DNA of 64,000 nucleotides from Limisphaera sp. (GTDB lineage Bacteria > Verrucomicrobiota > Verrucomicrobiia > Limisphaerales > Limisphaeraceae), in assembly GCA_025057755.1 (NCBI GenBank), contig JANWVC010000025.1, forward strand, positions 170,581 to 234,580, given 5' to 3'. The notes under the pieces were generated by a model. That model did no database searches, was not told the origin of the DNA, and saw only the letters and a program-made list of their open reading frames with translations. The position numbers and the translations under genes were made by a program. This document shows positions 9,893 to 18,982 of the stretch, piece by piece. Numbering within the stretch: the first letter of the stretch is position 1; each line of letters begins with the position of its first letter.

Positions 9893-11170
9893 TTAGACGC
9901 AGCCCGGTGGCCACAGGCACTGGCCAATATCGGTGCGATAGTAACTGCCCGGACTGCACATGCGCCGAATGTTGCGGTAGGCACGATCCACAGCCTCGGC
10001 AAGCGTATTTCCAAACCCGATCACATCCGCCAACCGATGCCCTGTGGCCCAAAGGCGGCCATGCTCATCCTGGCGTACTTCGTTCCACCAAACATCTGCC
10101 TCATGCATGTCCAGCGGTTCCATGATCTGGATTGGGACCTCAGGTCCGGTCAGACGCACGTATGGATAGCCATATCCAGCCAAAGTAACCGAACATCCGA
10201 ACCTGCGATGCGAAATAAACTTGGGTTCCAATTTCTGATTTCGGGCGGTTCGAAGCAAGGTTTCACCGGGATTGTGGAGCATGCGGAGGAACATTGCACC
10301 GGAGGTGACACCGATGCGCACGTTATACTCCAGGACCCACCAACGATCTTGATGAAAGGCTGCCGTTACTTGCAACGGCCCGTGGAAATTGACCTCGCGT
10401 AACCAGGGCCATAACGGATGAATCAGCTTTCGTGCGAGGCCATAACGATCGTCTGGATCCGCCTCGACGACGCCGCCCAGGGGTGCACCTGCTACGACGC
10501 CCATATTGCCCGTAAATGCACGTTTGTATTCTTGGTTCGTTGCGATCGACCAAATCTCCCCTGCGCTCACGAGCGCCATGTGACCGATTTCGGCGCGGCC
10601 CACGTACTCTTGGAGGAACAGCCCCTCGCGATCATTCGCTTGTTCTACCCATGCCCGTGTGGCTTCGAGGCTTTCACACACGATCGTATGCACAGGGCTG
10701 AAAGGTCCACAGAGTGGATTTTTGATCACATAAGCCCCGGGATTTGCATCCAGCCAAGCCAGCGCTGCTTGTCGATCGGGTACCATCATTGAACGGGGAA
10801 ACGGGATGCCCATCCGTTCGCATAGAGCGCGGGCAAAGTCCCGTTCGCGCTCCAGCCGCAAGCCCTCGCCGGTGGGACATAGCAGTGCGCTTCCACTTAG
10901 AACTAGCTCGTTGGCCCACGTGGCTTGAGCCCAGTCGATCGATTGGGGAATCACCAGCTCCACCCGTTCCTGCCGAATCAGACAGACCGGGTTGGGGTAC
11001 CGGTCCTTGCGAAAAGTCGGCCCGGCCAAAGACGGAGGCCAATGGCCGTAATCCCGGGTCAGATACGTCAAGATCCGCGCGCCGTCGTCCTTCAAGATCT
11101 GGGCCGTGCTGTGAGCAAAGCTGCCCACTCCCAAAACCATGACGGTCCGTGTTGTTGGTGGCACCTCCAT
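9893..11170 (-). CDS. PurD-like ATP-grasp ligase (phosphoribosylamine-glycine ligase family)
   Basis: 425 aa from the ATG at 11170, which has AGG 9 bases upstream; an in-frame ATG at 11140 is an alternative. The ATP-grasp core is visible from LFLQEYVGRAEIGH to WVLEYNVRIG. The C-terminus (VIGFGNTLAEAVDRAYRNIRRM then YYRTDIG) resembles the PurD C-domain. True PurD begins VLVVGSGGREHA, whereas this protein has VMVLGVGSFAHSTA and has lost the GGREH substrate loop, so it may be a paralogue with another substrate rather than the purine-pathway enzyme. It sits between apt and alr on the same strand. ATP-grasp family is confident; glycinamide ribonucleotide synthesis is not. Confidence 0.72.
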   Translation of the reverse strand: MEVPPTTRTVMVLGVGSFAHSTAQILKDDGARILTYLTRDYGHWPPSLAGPTFRKDRYPNPVCLIRQERVELVIPQSIDWAQATWANELVLSGSALLCPTGEGLRLERERDFARALCERMGIPFPRSMMVPDRQAALAWLDANPGAYVIKNPLCGPFSPVHTIVCESLEATRAWVEQANDREGLFLQEYVGRAEIGHMALVSAGEIWSIATNQEYKRAFTGNMGVVAGAPLGGVVEADPDDRYGLARKLIHPLWPWLREVNFHGPLQVTAAFHQDRWWVLEYNVRIGVTSGAMFLRMLHNPGETLLRTARNQKLEPKFISHRRFGCSVTLAGYGYPYVRLTGPEVPIQIMEPLDMHEADVWWNEVRQDEHGRLWATGHRLADVIGFGNTLAEAVDRAYRNIRRMCSPGSYYRTDIGQCLWPPGCV

Positions 11171-11359
11171 GCTTTCAAACCTGTAAGCCCTGGCCTTTTT
11201 GCCATTGCCGGCCAAGGTCCGGTTTGCGAGCTTGCGGGTCAAGCTTTCCAGGCAGCGTCCTGATCCATGGCGATGCTCCGCCCGGCCACGCTGGCCGTTC
11301 CCTCGAATGACCACGGCAATTAGGCGTGCGGATTACCAATAGGGCAGGGGGACCCGGCC

Positions 11360-11890
11360 TCAATAAGCTACCAAGGCACGCACGGAATGGCCACTCAAAC
11401 GCGTGCGGCCTTGTAAGTGAGTAAGCTCGATCAAGAAGGCGATTTCCAAAATCTGCCCGCCCACTTTCCGCACTAGCTCTGCTGCTGCTGCAGCGGTGCC
11501 ACCTGTGGCCAGCAGATCGTCCATGAGCAATACACGCGCGCCCGGCTGGATGGCGTCAATATGGATGGCGATGGTGTTTGTGCCGTATTCCAAGTTGTAA
11601 GTTTGCTCGTGTGTGAGGTAGGGCAGCTTGCCCTTTTTGCGGACCGGTACAAAGCCGGCACGGAGTCGGTAGGCAGCTGCGGCTGCGAAGATAAAACCAC
11701 GAGCGTCAATGCCGACGACTGCGTCCACATCGCCCGGTTCAAATCCGGCCGTCAGCAGCTCGATGCTGCCGGCAAACAACCGGGCGTCTGCCAAAAGGGG
11801 GGTGATATCCTTGAACTGGATGCCGGGTTGAGGAAAGTCCGGCACATTGCGAATGACCTGCCGGATTTCGTCAGCGGTGATTAAGGGCAT
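11360..11890 (-). CDS. apt: Adenine phosphoribosyltransferase
   Basis: Purine salvage: adenine + PRPP to AMP. 176 aa, a normal length. FPQPGIQFKDITPLL is the family N-terminal signature, VVGIDARGFIFAAAAAYRL follows, and the PRPP-binding loop is VLLMDDLLATGGT. A PVRKKGKLP stretch lies between. It starts 19 bases after the sigma factor gene ends, in the same direction. 189 non-coding bases separate it from the PurD-like gene downstream. Confidence 0.95.
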   Translation of the reverse strand: MPLITADEIRQVIRNVPDFPQPGIQFKDITPLLADARLFAGSIELLTAGFEPGDVDAVVGIDARGFIFAAAAAYRLRAGFVPVRKKGKLPYLTHEQTYNLEYGTNTIAIHIDAIQPGARVLLMDDLLATGGTAAAAAELVRKVGGQILEIAFLIELTHLQGRTRLSGHSVRALVAY

Positions 11891-11909
11891 GGTTCGATCT
11901 GGGTCGTGA

Positions 11910-13043
11910 TCAATCGCGGACTTTTTCCAGCTTTTCGATCATGCGCCGCAGCTTGCGCAGCGCGATGTTTTGGATCTGGCGCACGCGCTCGCGCGTGACG
12001 CCAAATTCTGCACCGACTTCCTCCAAAGTCTGAGGCGGATTACCGTCTAAACCGAAGCGCCGGGTTAAGATTCGAGCCTCTCGATTGTCGAGTCGAGCCA
12101 GCAACTCGCGGAGCATTGCGGTGACTGTTTTTTCTTCCAGTTCCTCATAGGGAGTGTGAGCGGATTCGTCCTGCACGATCTCCCCGAAACTGTTGGCATC
12201 CTCTTCCTCGGACAAGGGTGCATCAAGAGAGGCAGGTCGGATGGCTGCAGTGCGCATCTGGGCCACTCGTGTAGGGGTGGTTCCCAGCTCGAGTGCGAGT
12301 TCCTCGTCGGAAGGTTCGCGGCCCAGTTCCTCCTGTAGCTCCATGGCCACGCGCCGCATGCGCGCAATCTTGTCCACGAGGTGAACCGGTAGTCGAATGG
12401 TCTTGGCCTGGTTCGCCAGTGCCCGTTTAATCGCTTGTTTGATCCACCAGGCCGCATACGTGGACAGCTTGCCTCCCTTTTTGGGATCAAACCGTTCCAC
12501 GGCTTTCATCAGGCCGATGTTGCCCTCACTAATGAGATCCAAGAGGGGCAAGCCCAACCCTTCATAGTCACGCGCAATTTTGACCACGAGGCGAAGGTTC
12601 GCCTTAATCATGTGTTCACGCGCCTTTTTATCGCCTGCCTTGATCCGCGCCGCCAGCTCAATTTCTTCCTCTGGTGTCAGCAGTTTGACCTGCCCAATCT
12701 CGCGCAGATAGAGTCGAAAGGCCGTGTCCGAATCGCGGTCGGCCCATTCCGGCCGGTCCAAGGCCTCTTCAGACGCGGATACCAAGGTGTCGTCCATGCC
12801 CGTAGCGGCGGGCAATGCCGAATCGGAGCGGGGCTCCTCGGGAGGAGGTGCCTCAGAAACCGCGTGGGGCATCGCCGAGTCGAGGAAAGAGGTGTGGGGT
12901 GCGCTCTCAACTGGCAGCGCCCCTGTGGATACAGGCTTGGGCTTGGTGGAGCGGGCCTGCCGCGTGCGCTTACGCACCGTCCGATTTGTTTTGGCAGCAC
13001 TCCTTTTGCCGGAAGAGACTCGATTGCTCTTCTTTGCGCCCAT
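11910..13043 (-). CDS. rpoD: Primary-type RNA polymerase sigma-70 factor
   Basis: 377 aa from the ATG at 13043; the frame is open to a TTG at 13133, which would overlap the glycosyltransferase gene. The first ~100 residues are basic, then Pro/Ala/Ser-rich and acidic, with no recognisable region 1.1. Region 1.2 (DTAFRLYLREIGQVKLLTPEEE), region 2 (DLISEGNIGLMKAVERF then STYAAWWIKQAIKRAL), region 3, and the region 4 helix-turn-helix (TLEEVGAEFGVTRERVRQIQ) are all present and highly canonical. The symbol is by resemblance. It could be the housekeeping factor or a close RpoD/RpoS-like paralogue. Confidence 0.85.
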   Translation of the reverse strand: MGAKKSNRVSSGKRSAAKTNRTVRKRTRQARSTKPKPVSTGALPVESAPHTSFLDSAMPHAVSEAPPPEEPRSDSALPAATGMDDTLVSASEEALDRPEWADRDSDTAFRLYLREIGQVKLLTPEEEIELAARIKAGDKKAREHMIKANLRLVVKIARDYEGLGLPLLDLISEGNIGLMKAVERFDPKKGGKLSTYAAWWIKQAIKRALANQAKTIRLPVHLVDKIARMRRVAMELQEELGREPSDEELALELGTTPTRVAQMRTAAIRPASLDAPLSEEEDANSFGEIVQDESAHTPYEELEEKTVTAMLRELLARLDNREARILTRRFGLDGNPPQTLEEVGAEFGVTRERVRQIQNIALRKLRRMIEKLEKVRD

Positions 13044-13129
13044 AGGCCAATGCCAGCATTTGAATCGTCTGCTTGCTGCGCAAGCAGAATCGACCTCGTG
13101 GATCCGTGGGCTTGGCGTGGTTGGCTGGG

Positions 13130-14401
13130 TCAAACCGCGCTTTCGGTATTTGCGTGGACCGGGGCGGCCCGGAACCCGGTCTCAGCCCAGACCTCTTCGT
13201 AAATCTGGTTCATCATTTGGGCCTTGCGCGGCCAAATGTAAAGGTCCAGCACCCTTTGTCGTGCAGCCTCGCCCATGCGCCGGCGCAATTCCGGATCTCG
13301 CGCCAGTCGAACCAGGGCGTCTGCCAGCGCTTGAATCGTCTGCTGAGGGTGGATCGGGGGCACGCGAATGGCGGTTTCATCGGTTGCAATCTCAGCCTGC
13401 CCGTGGTGAAGCAAGGAAATTGCCGGCAGCCCTGCAGCCATTGCTTCTAATAGGGCGTTACCCGAAGTATCGCGTAAACTCGTGAACAGAAAAATGTCAT
13501 GCGCCGCAAACAGGGAGAGAAGCATTTCCCTCGGAACACGACCGTGCCAATCAATGGCGCTGGCTACTCCCAGCCGCACGGCGGTGGCTTTGACTGCTCC
13601 GCCATCTGGACCGTCCCCGGCCATGCTCAGACGCAACCGGGGCTCGGCTCGTAACGCCCGGGCGTACGCAGCCACTGCTAAAGTCCCGGCCTTGATCTTT
13701 TCCATGCGGCTCAGCCATAAAACACGGACTCCGTGGTCCGTCCGTGCTGGTCGAGGCGGCAGGACCTGGTCTGGCATGACGCCTGTTTCCAGCAGGGAGC
13801 GGGCCTTGTCACGGTATCGCGCCGGGATCCGCCGTGCCGTGTCGGCGTTGGCTACCAGAATCCGCGCGGCGGCCCGGAAACTCTGATGCAAATGGGGTAG
13901 GACAGGGGCACTGATCACCGTTAGCGAGCGCAACAATTCGGGCACCACCCGCGAACCGAAATGCCACAGAAACGGCCAGGGGCAAATTTGCCCGCCCCCA
14001 AGAGGACCAAGCACCACCGGCGGAATTGGATCCCACCAGTAACCTGGCTGACGAAACGAATTGAAGGTCAGATGATGGACGAGGTCAAACGTGCGCAGTC
14101 TGGCACGTAGATATTTGCGCACGCTCCACTGCCAGATCGCATAAAAAAGGGCCACCGGCAACCCACGCGCCTTCCATCGAACCCATGGACCCGGTGGATC
14201 AAAAAAGAGGAATTGCGGGTGTGGCGGCGGTAATTCCAATAATGCGGATTCGATCGGGATGCGGTTGTTGGCACGGGTCACGACCGTGATGTCGTGGTAG
14301 CGGGCCAGTTCTGTAGCCCAGCGCCAACCTACCTCCGGCTCCGAACCGCGACCGGGTTCACATGCGTATGCTGAAAGTAACACTCGGCGACGTTCACCCA
14401 T
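13130..14401 (-). CDS. Glycosyltransferase, GT4-like (GT-B fold)
   Basis: 423 aa. The N-terminal Rossmann half starts VLLSAYACEPGRGSEPEVGWRWATEL, a pattern typical of GT4-type enzymes. The C-terminal half has VLWLSRMEKIKAG, the nucleotide-sugar region SLRDTSGNALLEAMAAGLP and the end helix typical of GT4. It probably transfers a sugar from an activated donor during exopolysaccharide or cell-envelope glycan synthesis; donor and acceptor are not deducible. No membrane segment is obvious. It heads the reverse-strand run and is divergent from the DUF5703 gene across 259 bases. Confidence 0.85.
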   Translation of the reverse strand: MGERRRVLLSAYACEPGRGSEPEVGWRWATELARYHDITVVTRANNRIPIESALLELPPPHPQFLFFDPPGPWVRWKARGLPVALFYAIWQWSVRKYLRARLRTFDLVHHLTFNSFRQPGYWWDPIPPVVLGPLGGGQICPWPFLWHFGSRVVPELLRSLTVISAPVLPHLHQSFRAAARILVANADTARRIPARYRDKARSLLETGVMPDQVLPPRPARTDHGVRVLWLSRMEKIKAGTLAVAAYARALRAEPRLRLSMAGDGPDGGAVKATAVRLGVASAIDWHGRVPREMLLSLFAAHDIFLFTSLRDTSGNALLEAMAAGLPAISLLHHGQAEIATDETAIRVPPIHPQQTIQALADALVRLARDPELRRRMGEAARQRVLDLYIWPRKAQMMNQIYEEVWAETGFRAAPVHANTESAV

Positions 14402-14660
14402 CGAGAGCGTCCAACCTAGTGGTGTCAGCGCTCAACCGGCAAGCCTTGCGAATCCCTCTTCAAGGTGGGCAGGGAAGCACCAGCCGGACTTGATTGAGCC
14501 TTTTGGAGGTTAGGAGACGCTTTTCAAACCGTTCCGACTTGCCGGGCTTTGCTGGACGACGACCATGGATTCCGTGAGCGTGGATGATTCCGGAAGAAAA
14601 GAGATCGATAAGGTGGATCCGGCACCAGCCCAGGTACGCACCCACTTAACAGGAGAGAGG

Positions 14661-17498
14661 ATGTCTTTATGCCCGTTCGGCGGCTGGGGGCGCTTTGGTG
14701 CCTGTCTGCTGGGACTCTGGGCCGGAGCCCTGTTCGTGGCGAAGTTGTCTGCGTCTCAGGAGGCAGATGCTGTCAGCCGGTACCATGTGATTTGGCACAC
14801 CCCCAGTACCAATCACCACGGTTCGATGCCCCTCGGCAATGGAGAGGTGGCAGTGAACGCGTGGATGACATCCGACGGTCAATTGCACTGCTATCTCTCG
14901 CGATCGGACGCTTGGGATGAGTACGGCCGATTGGTGAAAGTGGGCAAGATACGGTGGACGCTTGAGCCCAACCCTTTTCGCCCGAACGACTTGTTTCGTC
15001 AAGAACTCCAGCTTCGGTCCGGCACCATGGAGATTGTCATGGGCAAAACGCAGCCGACGCGGCTGCGTCTCTGGGTGGATGCAAATCTGCCCATTGTGTT
15101 CATGACCGTCGAGTCATCGCATCTCCTCACGGTGACCGCAACCATCGAATTGTGGCGTACAAACCGGCAGCTTCGAACCGAGTTTGAGGTTAGCGACGTG
15201 CTCCGGGATCATCCGCAACCGGACAGCGACGAAGCCCGGATGGAATTGACGCCAGACGCCGTCCTGAGCGATTTCGGGCGTCGCGTCGGATGGTATCATT
15301 ACAACCAGAAATCGGTTGGACCGGCATGGATGGCCCGCCTTCAAGGCCTGGAAGGCTTTCCGCAGACCGACCCGTTGTTGCATCGTATTTTCGGAGCCAT
15401 TGTGGAAGCTGAGAAGGGTGTACGACTGAACGACCATCGAATACAAAGCGGTCCAGATCACCACCACTTGTTTCGGGTGGCGGTTACGGGTTTGCATCCC
15501 AGTTCTCCGCAAGCGTGGCAGACCGTTACCGAGTCGCTCCTCGATCGTTTGGAGCAAGAATCACTGCACCGACGTAGAATGTTGCACGAAGCATGGTGGG
15601 AGGAGTTCTGGGCAAGGAGTTGGATTCGTGCTGAACGCGCGCCGGGGGCCAAGCCGGTGTTGCCTGCGCTGGTGCCCTCGAATACGCACCCTGTCCGCGT
15701 GGGGATGGACCGGGATGGAGGCAACCGTTGGTCTGGTCAAATTGGTCGGCTTACAATATGGAACCGGCCTTTGGACGAGAACTCGATTACCTCTCTGGCA
15801 ACCACTGCATGGATTGAGGACCTTGCAGGGCTTCCAGCCCCCTTGGTGCACCTGCGTCATCCCGATCCTCAGGTGCTGCCCGATTCAGCTAATTGGCAGT
15901 TCTCCGACGGGCTCACTGTGGAGGCTTGGATTCGCCCGAATCGTTTTGGCATCGGCGGGGCACGGATCGTGGACAGGGTTACGCCAGGTGTAGATGACGG
16001 TTTTTTGCTCGATACATGGCCAGGCAATAGCCTTCGGCTGATTTGCGGAGCGCACACACTGCGAGTTCCCAAAGGTGCACCAGCAGGTCAGTGGACTCAT
16101 GTCGCTGCCGTGGCTGATCCAGTGAGCGGTCGCTGCCGTTTATATGTGGACGGGCAGCTCCAAGCGGAAACGCAAGGGATCCCGCAAGCGGACACCGATG
16201 AAGCTTTTTGGGTCAGCCAGATGTATCATTTGCAGCGTTTTCTCACGGCTGCTGCCGGACGCGGACGTTATCCCATCAAGTTTAACGGCTCTTTGTTCAC
16301 GGTGCCTCCCGGTCCCACCGAGGAGGATCCGGACTATCGACGATGGGGCCCGGGTTATTGGTGGCAAAACACACGGCTGCCATATTACGCCATGTGTGGC
16401 GCCGGTGATTTCGATCTCATGGAACCGTTGTTTCGAATGTACATCGATGCCTTGTTGCCGCTGTGCTTGTATCGCACCCGGATGTACCTCGGACATGAAG
16501 GCGCCTTCTACCCAGAATGTATGATGTTTTGGGGTGCCATTTTTAGCGAGACTTATGGATGGGAGCCCTTCGCCAATCGGAGCGACAAATTGCAAGTCAG
16601 TCGTTGGCACAAGTGGGAATGGGTGGGCGGGTTGGAGCTGGCTTGGTTGGCCCTGGACTATTACGAGCACACGCTTGACACGGAGTTCCTTCACCGGCGG
16701 GCACTACCCGTAAGCCGCGAGGTCCTAAAATTCTTTGAATGCCATTACCCCACCAATGCTTCTGGACAGCTTGTGTTCTATCCTTCCCAAGCGTTGGAAA
16801 CGTGGTGGGATTGCACCAATGCTGCCCCCGAAGTGGTCGGTTGCCGGGCTGTGAGCGAACGGCTACTGCGTCTGCCGCCCAACCTGGTACCGGAGTCGGA
16901 TCGGCAACTGGCGCACCGGCTGTTATTGAAACTGCCGCCCGTACCCCTGCACAAAATCCAGGGAAAATGGGCTCTAGCGCCGGCGGAGTCCTTCTCCAAT
17001 AAGCGCAATACTGAGAATCCGGAGCTCTATGCTGTCTTTCCGTTTCGACTCTATGCCTTTAACCGTCCTCATGCCGAGCTTGCGTTTCATGCGCTGGAAT
17101 ACCGCAGCGATCGTGGTCATGCCGGTTGGCGGCAGGACGACCTGTTTATGGCATACTTGGGCTTGACACGCGAGACGCAGCGGGCGGTCGTCGAACGCGC
17201 GTGGCGCCGGGACCCCAAGGAACGGTTTCCAGCTTTTTGGGGGCCTAATTTCGACTGGACCCCTGACCAATGCCACGGGGCCGTGTTGATGCGAGCATTT
17301 CAGGCCATGGTCTTGCAGTCGGACGGTTCAAGCATTTACTTGTTGCCCGCCTGGCCTCGGGATTGGAACCTCGAATTCAAACTCCACGCGCCTGGCCGGA
17401 CGGTCGTCGAGGGGCAATGGCTCAACGGAAAGTTCACGCGGCTGCGCGTGGATCCTCCGGATCGCATGCGCGATATCGTCGTTTTACCGCCCCGCTGA
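14661..17498 (+). CDS. Secreted DUF5703-type glycoside hydrolase-like protein with LamG insertion
   Basis: 945 aa from the ATG at 14661, which directly follows the purine-rich Shine-Dalgarno AGGAGAGAGG. A signal peptide is visible (GACLLGLWAGALFVAKLSAS). The N-terminal domain opens with YHVIWHTPSTNHHGSMPLGNGEVAVNAW, the DUF5703 signature related to GH95-type hydrolases. A concanavalin/LamG domain (TVEAWIRPNRFGIGGARIVDR ... WTHVAAVADP ... LYVDGQLQ) is inserted at residues ~410-520. A long alpha-toroid catalytic-like region follows, with many Trp and Tyr (YWWQNTRLPYYAMCGAGD). Probably acts outside the cytoplasm on a complex polysaccharide; substrate unknown. Confidence 0.78.
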   Translation: MSLCPFGGWGRFGACLLGLWAGALFVAKLSASQEADAVSRYHVIWHTPSTNHHGSMPLGNGEVAVNAWMTSDGQLHCYLSRSDAWDEYGRLVKVGKIRWTLEPNPFRPNDLFRQELQLRSGTMEIVMGKTQPTRLRLWVDANLPIVFMTVESSHLLTVTATIELWRTNRQLRTEFEVSDVLRDHPQPDSDEARMELTPDAVLSDFGRRVGWYHYNQKSVGPAWMARLQGLEGFPQTDPLLHRIFGAIVEAEKGVRLNDHRIQSGPDHHHLFRVAVTGLHPSSPQAWQTVTESLLDRLEQESLHRRRMLHEAWWEEFWARSWIRAERAPGAKPVLPALVPSNTHPVRVGMDRDGGNRWSGQIGRLTIWNRPLDENSITSLATTAWIEDLAGLPAPLVHLRHPDPQVLPDSANWQFSDGLTVEAWIRPNRFGIGGARIVDRVTPGVDDGFLLDTWPGNSLRLICGAHTLRVPKGAPAGQWTHVAAVADPVSGRCRLYVDGQLQAETQGIPQADTDEAFWVSQMYHLQRFLTAAAGRGRYPIKFNGSLFTVPPGPTEEDPDYRRWGPGYWWQNTRLPYYAMCGAGDFDLMEPLFRMYIDALLPLCLYRTRMYLGHEGAFYPECMMFWGAIFSETYGWEPFANRSDKLQVSRWHKWEWVGGLELAWLALDYYEHTLDTEFLHRRALPVSREVLKFFECHYPTNASGQLVFYPSQALETWWDCTNAAPEVVGCRAVSERLLRLPPNLVPESDRQLAHRLLLKLPPVPLHKIQGKWALAPAESFSNKRNTENPELYAVFPFRLYAFNRPHAELAFHALEYRSDRGHAGWRQDDLFMAYLGLTRETQRAVVERAWRRDPKERFPAFWGPNFDWTPDQCHGAVLMRAFQAMVLQSDGSSIYLLPAWPRDWNLEFKLHAPGRTVVEGQWLNGKFTRLRVDPPDRMRDIVVLPPR

Positions 17499-17713
17499 TG
17501 ACGTGGGATCCAGCTAATTCCTCGTGTCCGCACCTTCATGCGAGGTCGCCCTTTAAAGAAGATGGCGGCCTCATCCGTGCCACCTTTTTCAGTTGGCCCG
17601 GGCTTGTTCGCTGCGGCAACAAAAGACCTTGCCCCTTGCATTTTTCGAATGCCCGCGTAGGGTGGGATTAGAGCAAAAATGGACCATCAGGTTTACACGG
17701 AAAGGAGCGCCTC

Positions 17714-18175
17714 ATGCCCATCCACAAACTCAAAGAGTTTCTCGATGCCCACGGCGTTAAGTACCTCTGCATCAGCCATTCACCGGCCTACACAGCCCAG
17801 GAAGTCGCCGCATCAGCGCACATCCCCGGTCGATCCATGGCCAAAGTGGTCATTGTAGATTTGGACGGGGAGTTGGTCATGGCGGTTCTACCGGCAACAC
17901 GCAAGGTGGTGTTGCAGGATCTTCGGGCATTAACCGGATGTGAGCATGCCCGATTTGCCCCTGAGGAGACTTTCCAAGCACGATTCCCAGATTGCGAGAT
18001 CGGAGCGATGCCGCCATTTGGTAACTTGTACGGCATGAAGGTCTATGCCGCGGAATCTTTGCGGGAGAATCCTCGTATCGCGTTCAATGCGGGCTCCCAC
18101 ACGGAGGTGATTCAGATAACATGGTCAGACTTTGAACGTTTGGTCAAGCCGACCGTCGCGGCATTTACCACCTGA
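17714..18175 (+). CDS. YbaK/ProX-type aminoacyl-tRNA deacylase-like protein
   Basis: 153 aa single-domain protein. The pattern matches the YbaK/EbsC/ProX editing fold, which hydrolyses mischarged aminoacyl-tRNA in trans: FLDAHGVKYLCISHSPAYTAQEVA, then AKVVIVDLDGELVMAVLPA with the conserved lysine, then GCEIGAMPPFG-like (CEIGAMPPFGNLYGMKVYA), then FNAGSHTEVIQITWSDF. The ATG has a clear AAGGAG 6 bases upstream. It stands alone between the DUF5703 gene and the CULT gene. Which mischarged tRNA it edits cannot be read from sequence. Confidence 0.87.
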   Translation: MPIHKLKEFLDAHGVKYLCISHSPAYTAQEVAASAHIPGRSMAKVVIVDLDGELVMAVLPATRKVVLQDLRALTGCEHARFAPEETFQARFPDCEIGAMPPFGNLYGMKVYAAESLRENPRIAFNAGSHTEVIQITWSDFERLVKPTVAAFTT

Positions 18176-18404
18176 GAGTCACCCGTCCACGTGCGTTGCA
18201 GCCTGAGCTGCATCGTGCTCAGCAGATCTGTCCGCGAGGAAGACCCTCTGAGGAAAGCAAGGCTCTCAGATTCTGTGCAACTGAGAGAATGAAATGGAGT
18301 GGGAGGGATTGGTTTGACTCCATTGCCGTGTGTCGAGCACTCCGTGACAGTTTGGGGCCCGCGGGCATCCAGCGCGTGGGTGAGTTTGCCTTGGGATCAG
18401 ACAA

Positions 18405-18794
18405 ATGGAGCAGGGTTTTGTAGGTGAAAGACAGGCCTCGTTGGATGCTGCACAGGTTTCCGCAGGACCATATGCGGATCTGAAGTGGTATTGTGTACGG
18501 TGCCTCCGCGAAGTGGCCAGGGAGGCCGACCGGCTGGTGCATCAAGGGCCGCCGGAGCTGGAGTTTCGAAATCCGGAGGGACAACGTTTCCGCATTCTCC
18601 TTTTTCGGGATTGCCCGGGCGGACGCGCAGTTGGGACGCCTTCCGATCTTCACTCATGGTTTCCCGGCTATGCATGGTGCTATTGTTTGTGTCGGGGTTG
18701 CGGGATGCAGTTGGGCTGGTGGTACGAGGCGACAGGCCGTTTTGCTGGACTGATCCGTGGGCGCATCCTATCTGCCTTGCAGTGGTACAATTGA
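18405..18794 (+). CDS. Cereblon-type CULT-domain protein
   Basis: 129 aa, essentially one domain. The start WYCVRCLRE gives the first zinc CxxC. FRNPEGQRFRILLF matches the conserved NP-G--F strand. SWFPGYAWCYCLCRGCGMQLGWWYE supplies the second CxxC and the aromatic cage. The three cage tryptophans are spaced 6 and 14 residues apart (Trp of SWF, Trp of YAW, first Trp of GWW), the same spacing I recall for Trp79/85/99 of the Magnetospirillum protein MsCI4. CULT domains bind uracil-, glutarimide- and thalidomide-like rings; the bacterial role is unknown. No membrane or partner domain is present, and the Shine-Dalgarno is weak. Confidence 0.8.
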   Translation: MEQGFVGERQASLDAAQVSAGPYADLKWYCVRCLREVAREADRLVHQGPPELEFRNPEGQRFRILLFRDCPGGRAVGTPSDLHSWFPGYAWCYCLCRGCGMQLGWWYEATGRFAGLIRGRILSALQWYN

Positions 18795-18982
18795 TGCACC
18801 CGGGACTTTTCTATCATCTGCTGGGAAGGGACATCTTGGGGCCGTTACAGGGTGTGGAGCGGATTCGCGGAGACCCCGGATCTGCCCTTCAGGCTTTTAG
18901 CCGGGGACCGGGTGCTGGATGACTCAGTGCTGCAGGGCCGCAGCGCTCGGTACGGCACCCACGTTGGCTTTTACGGGGATTG

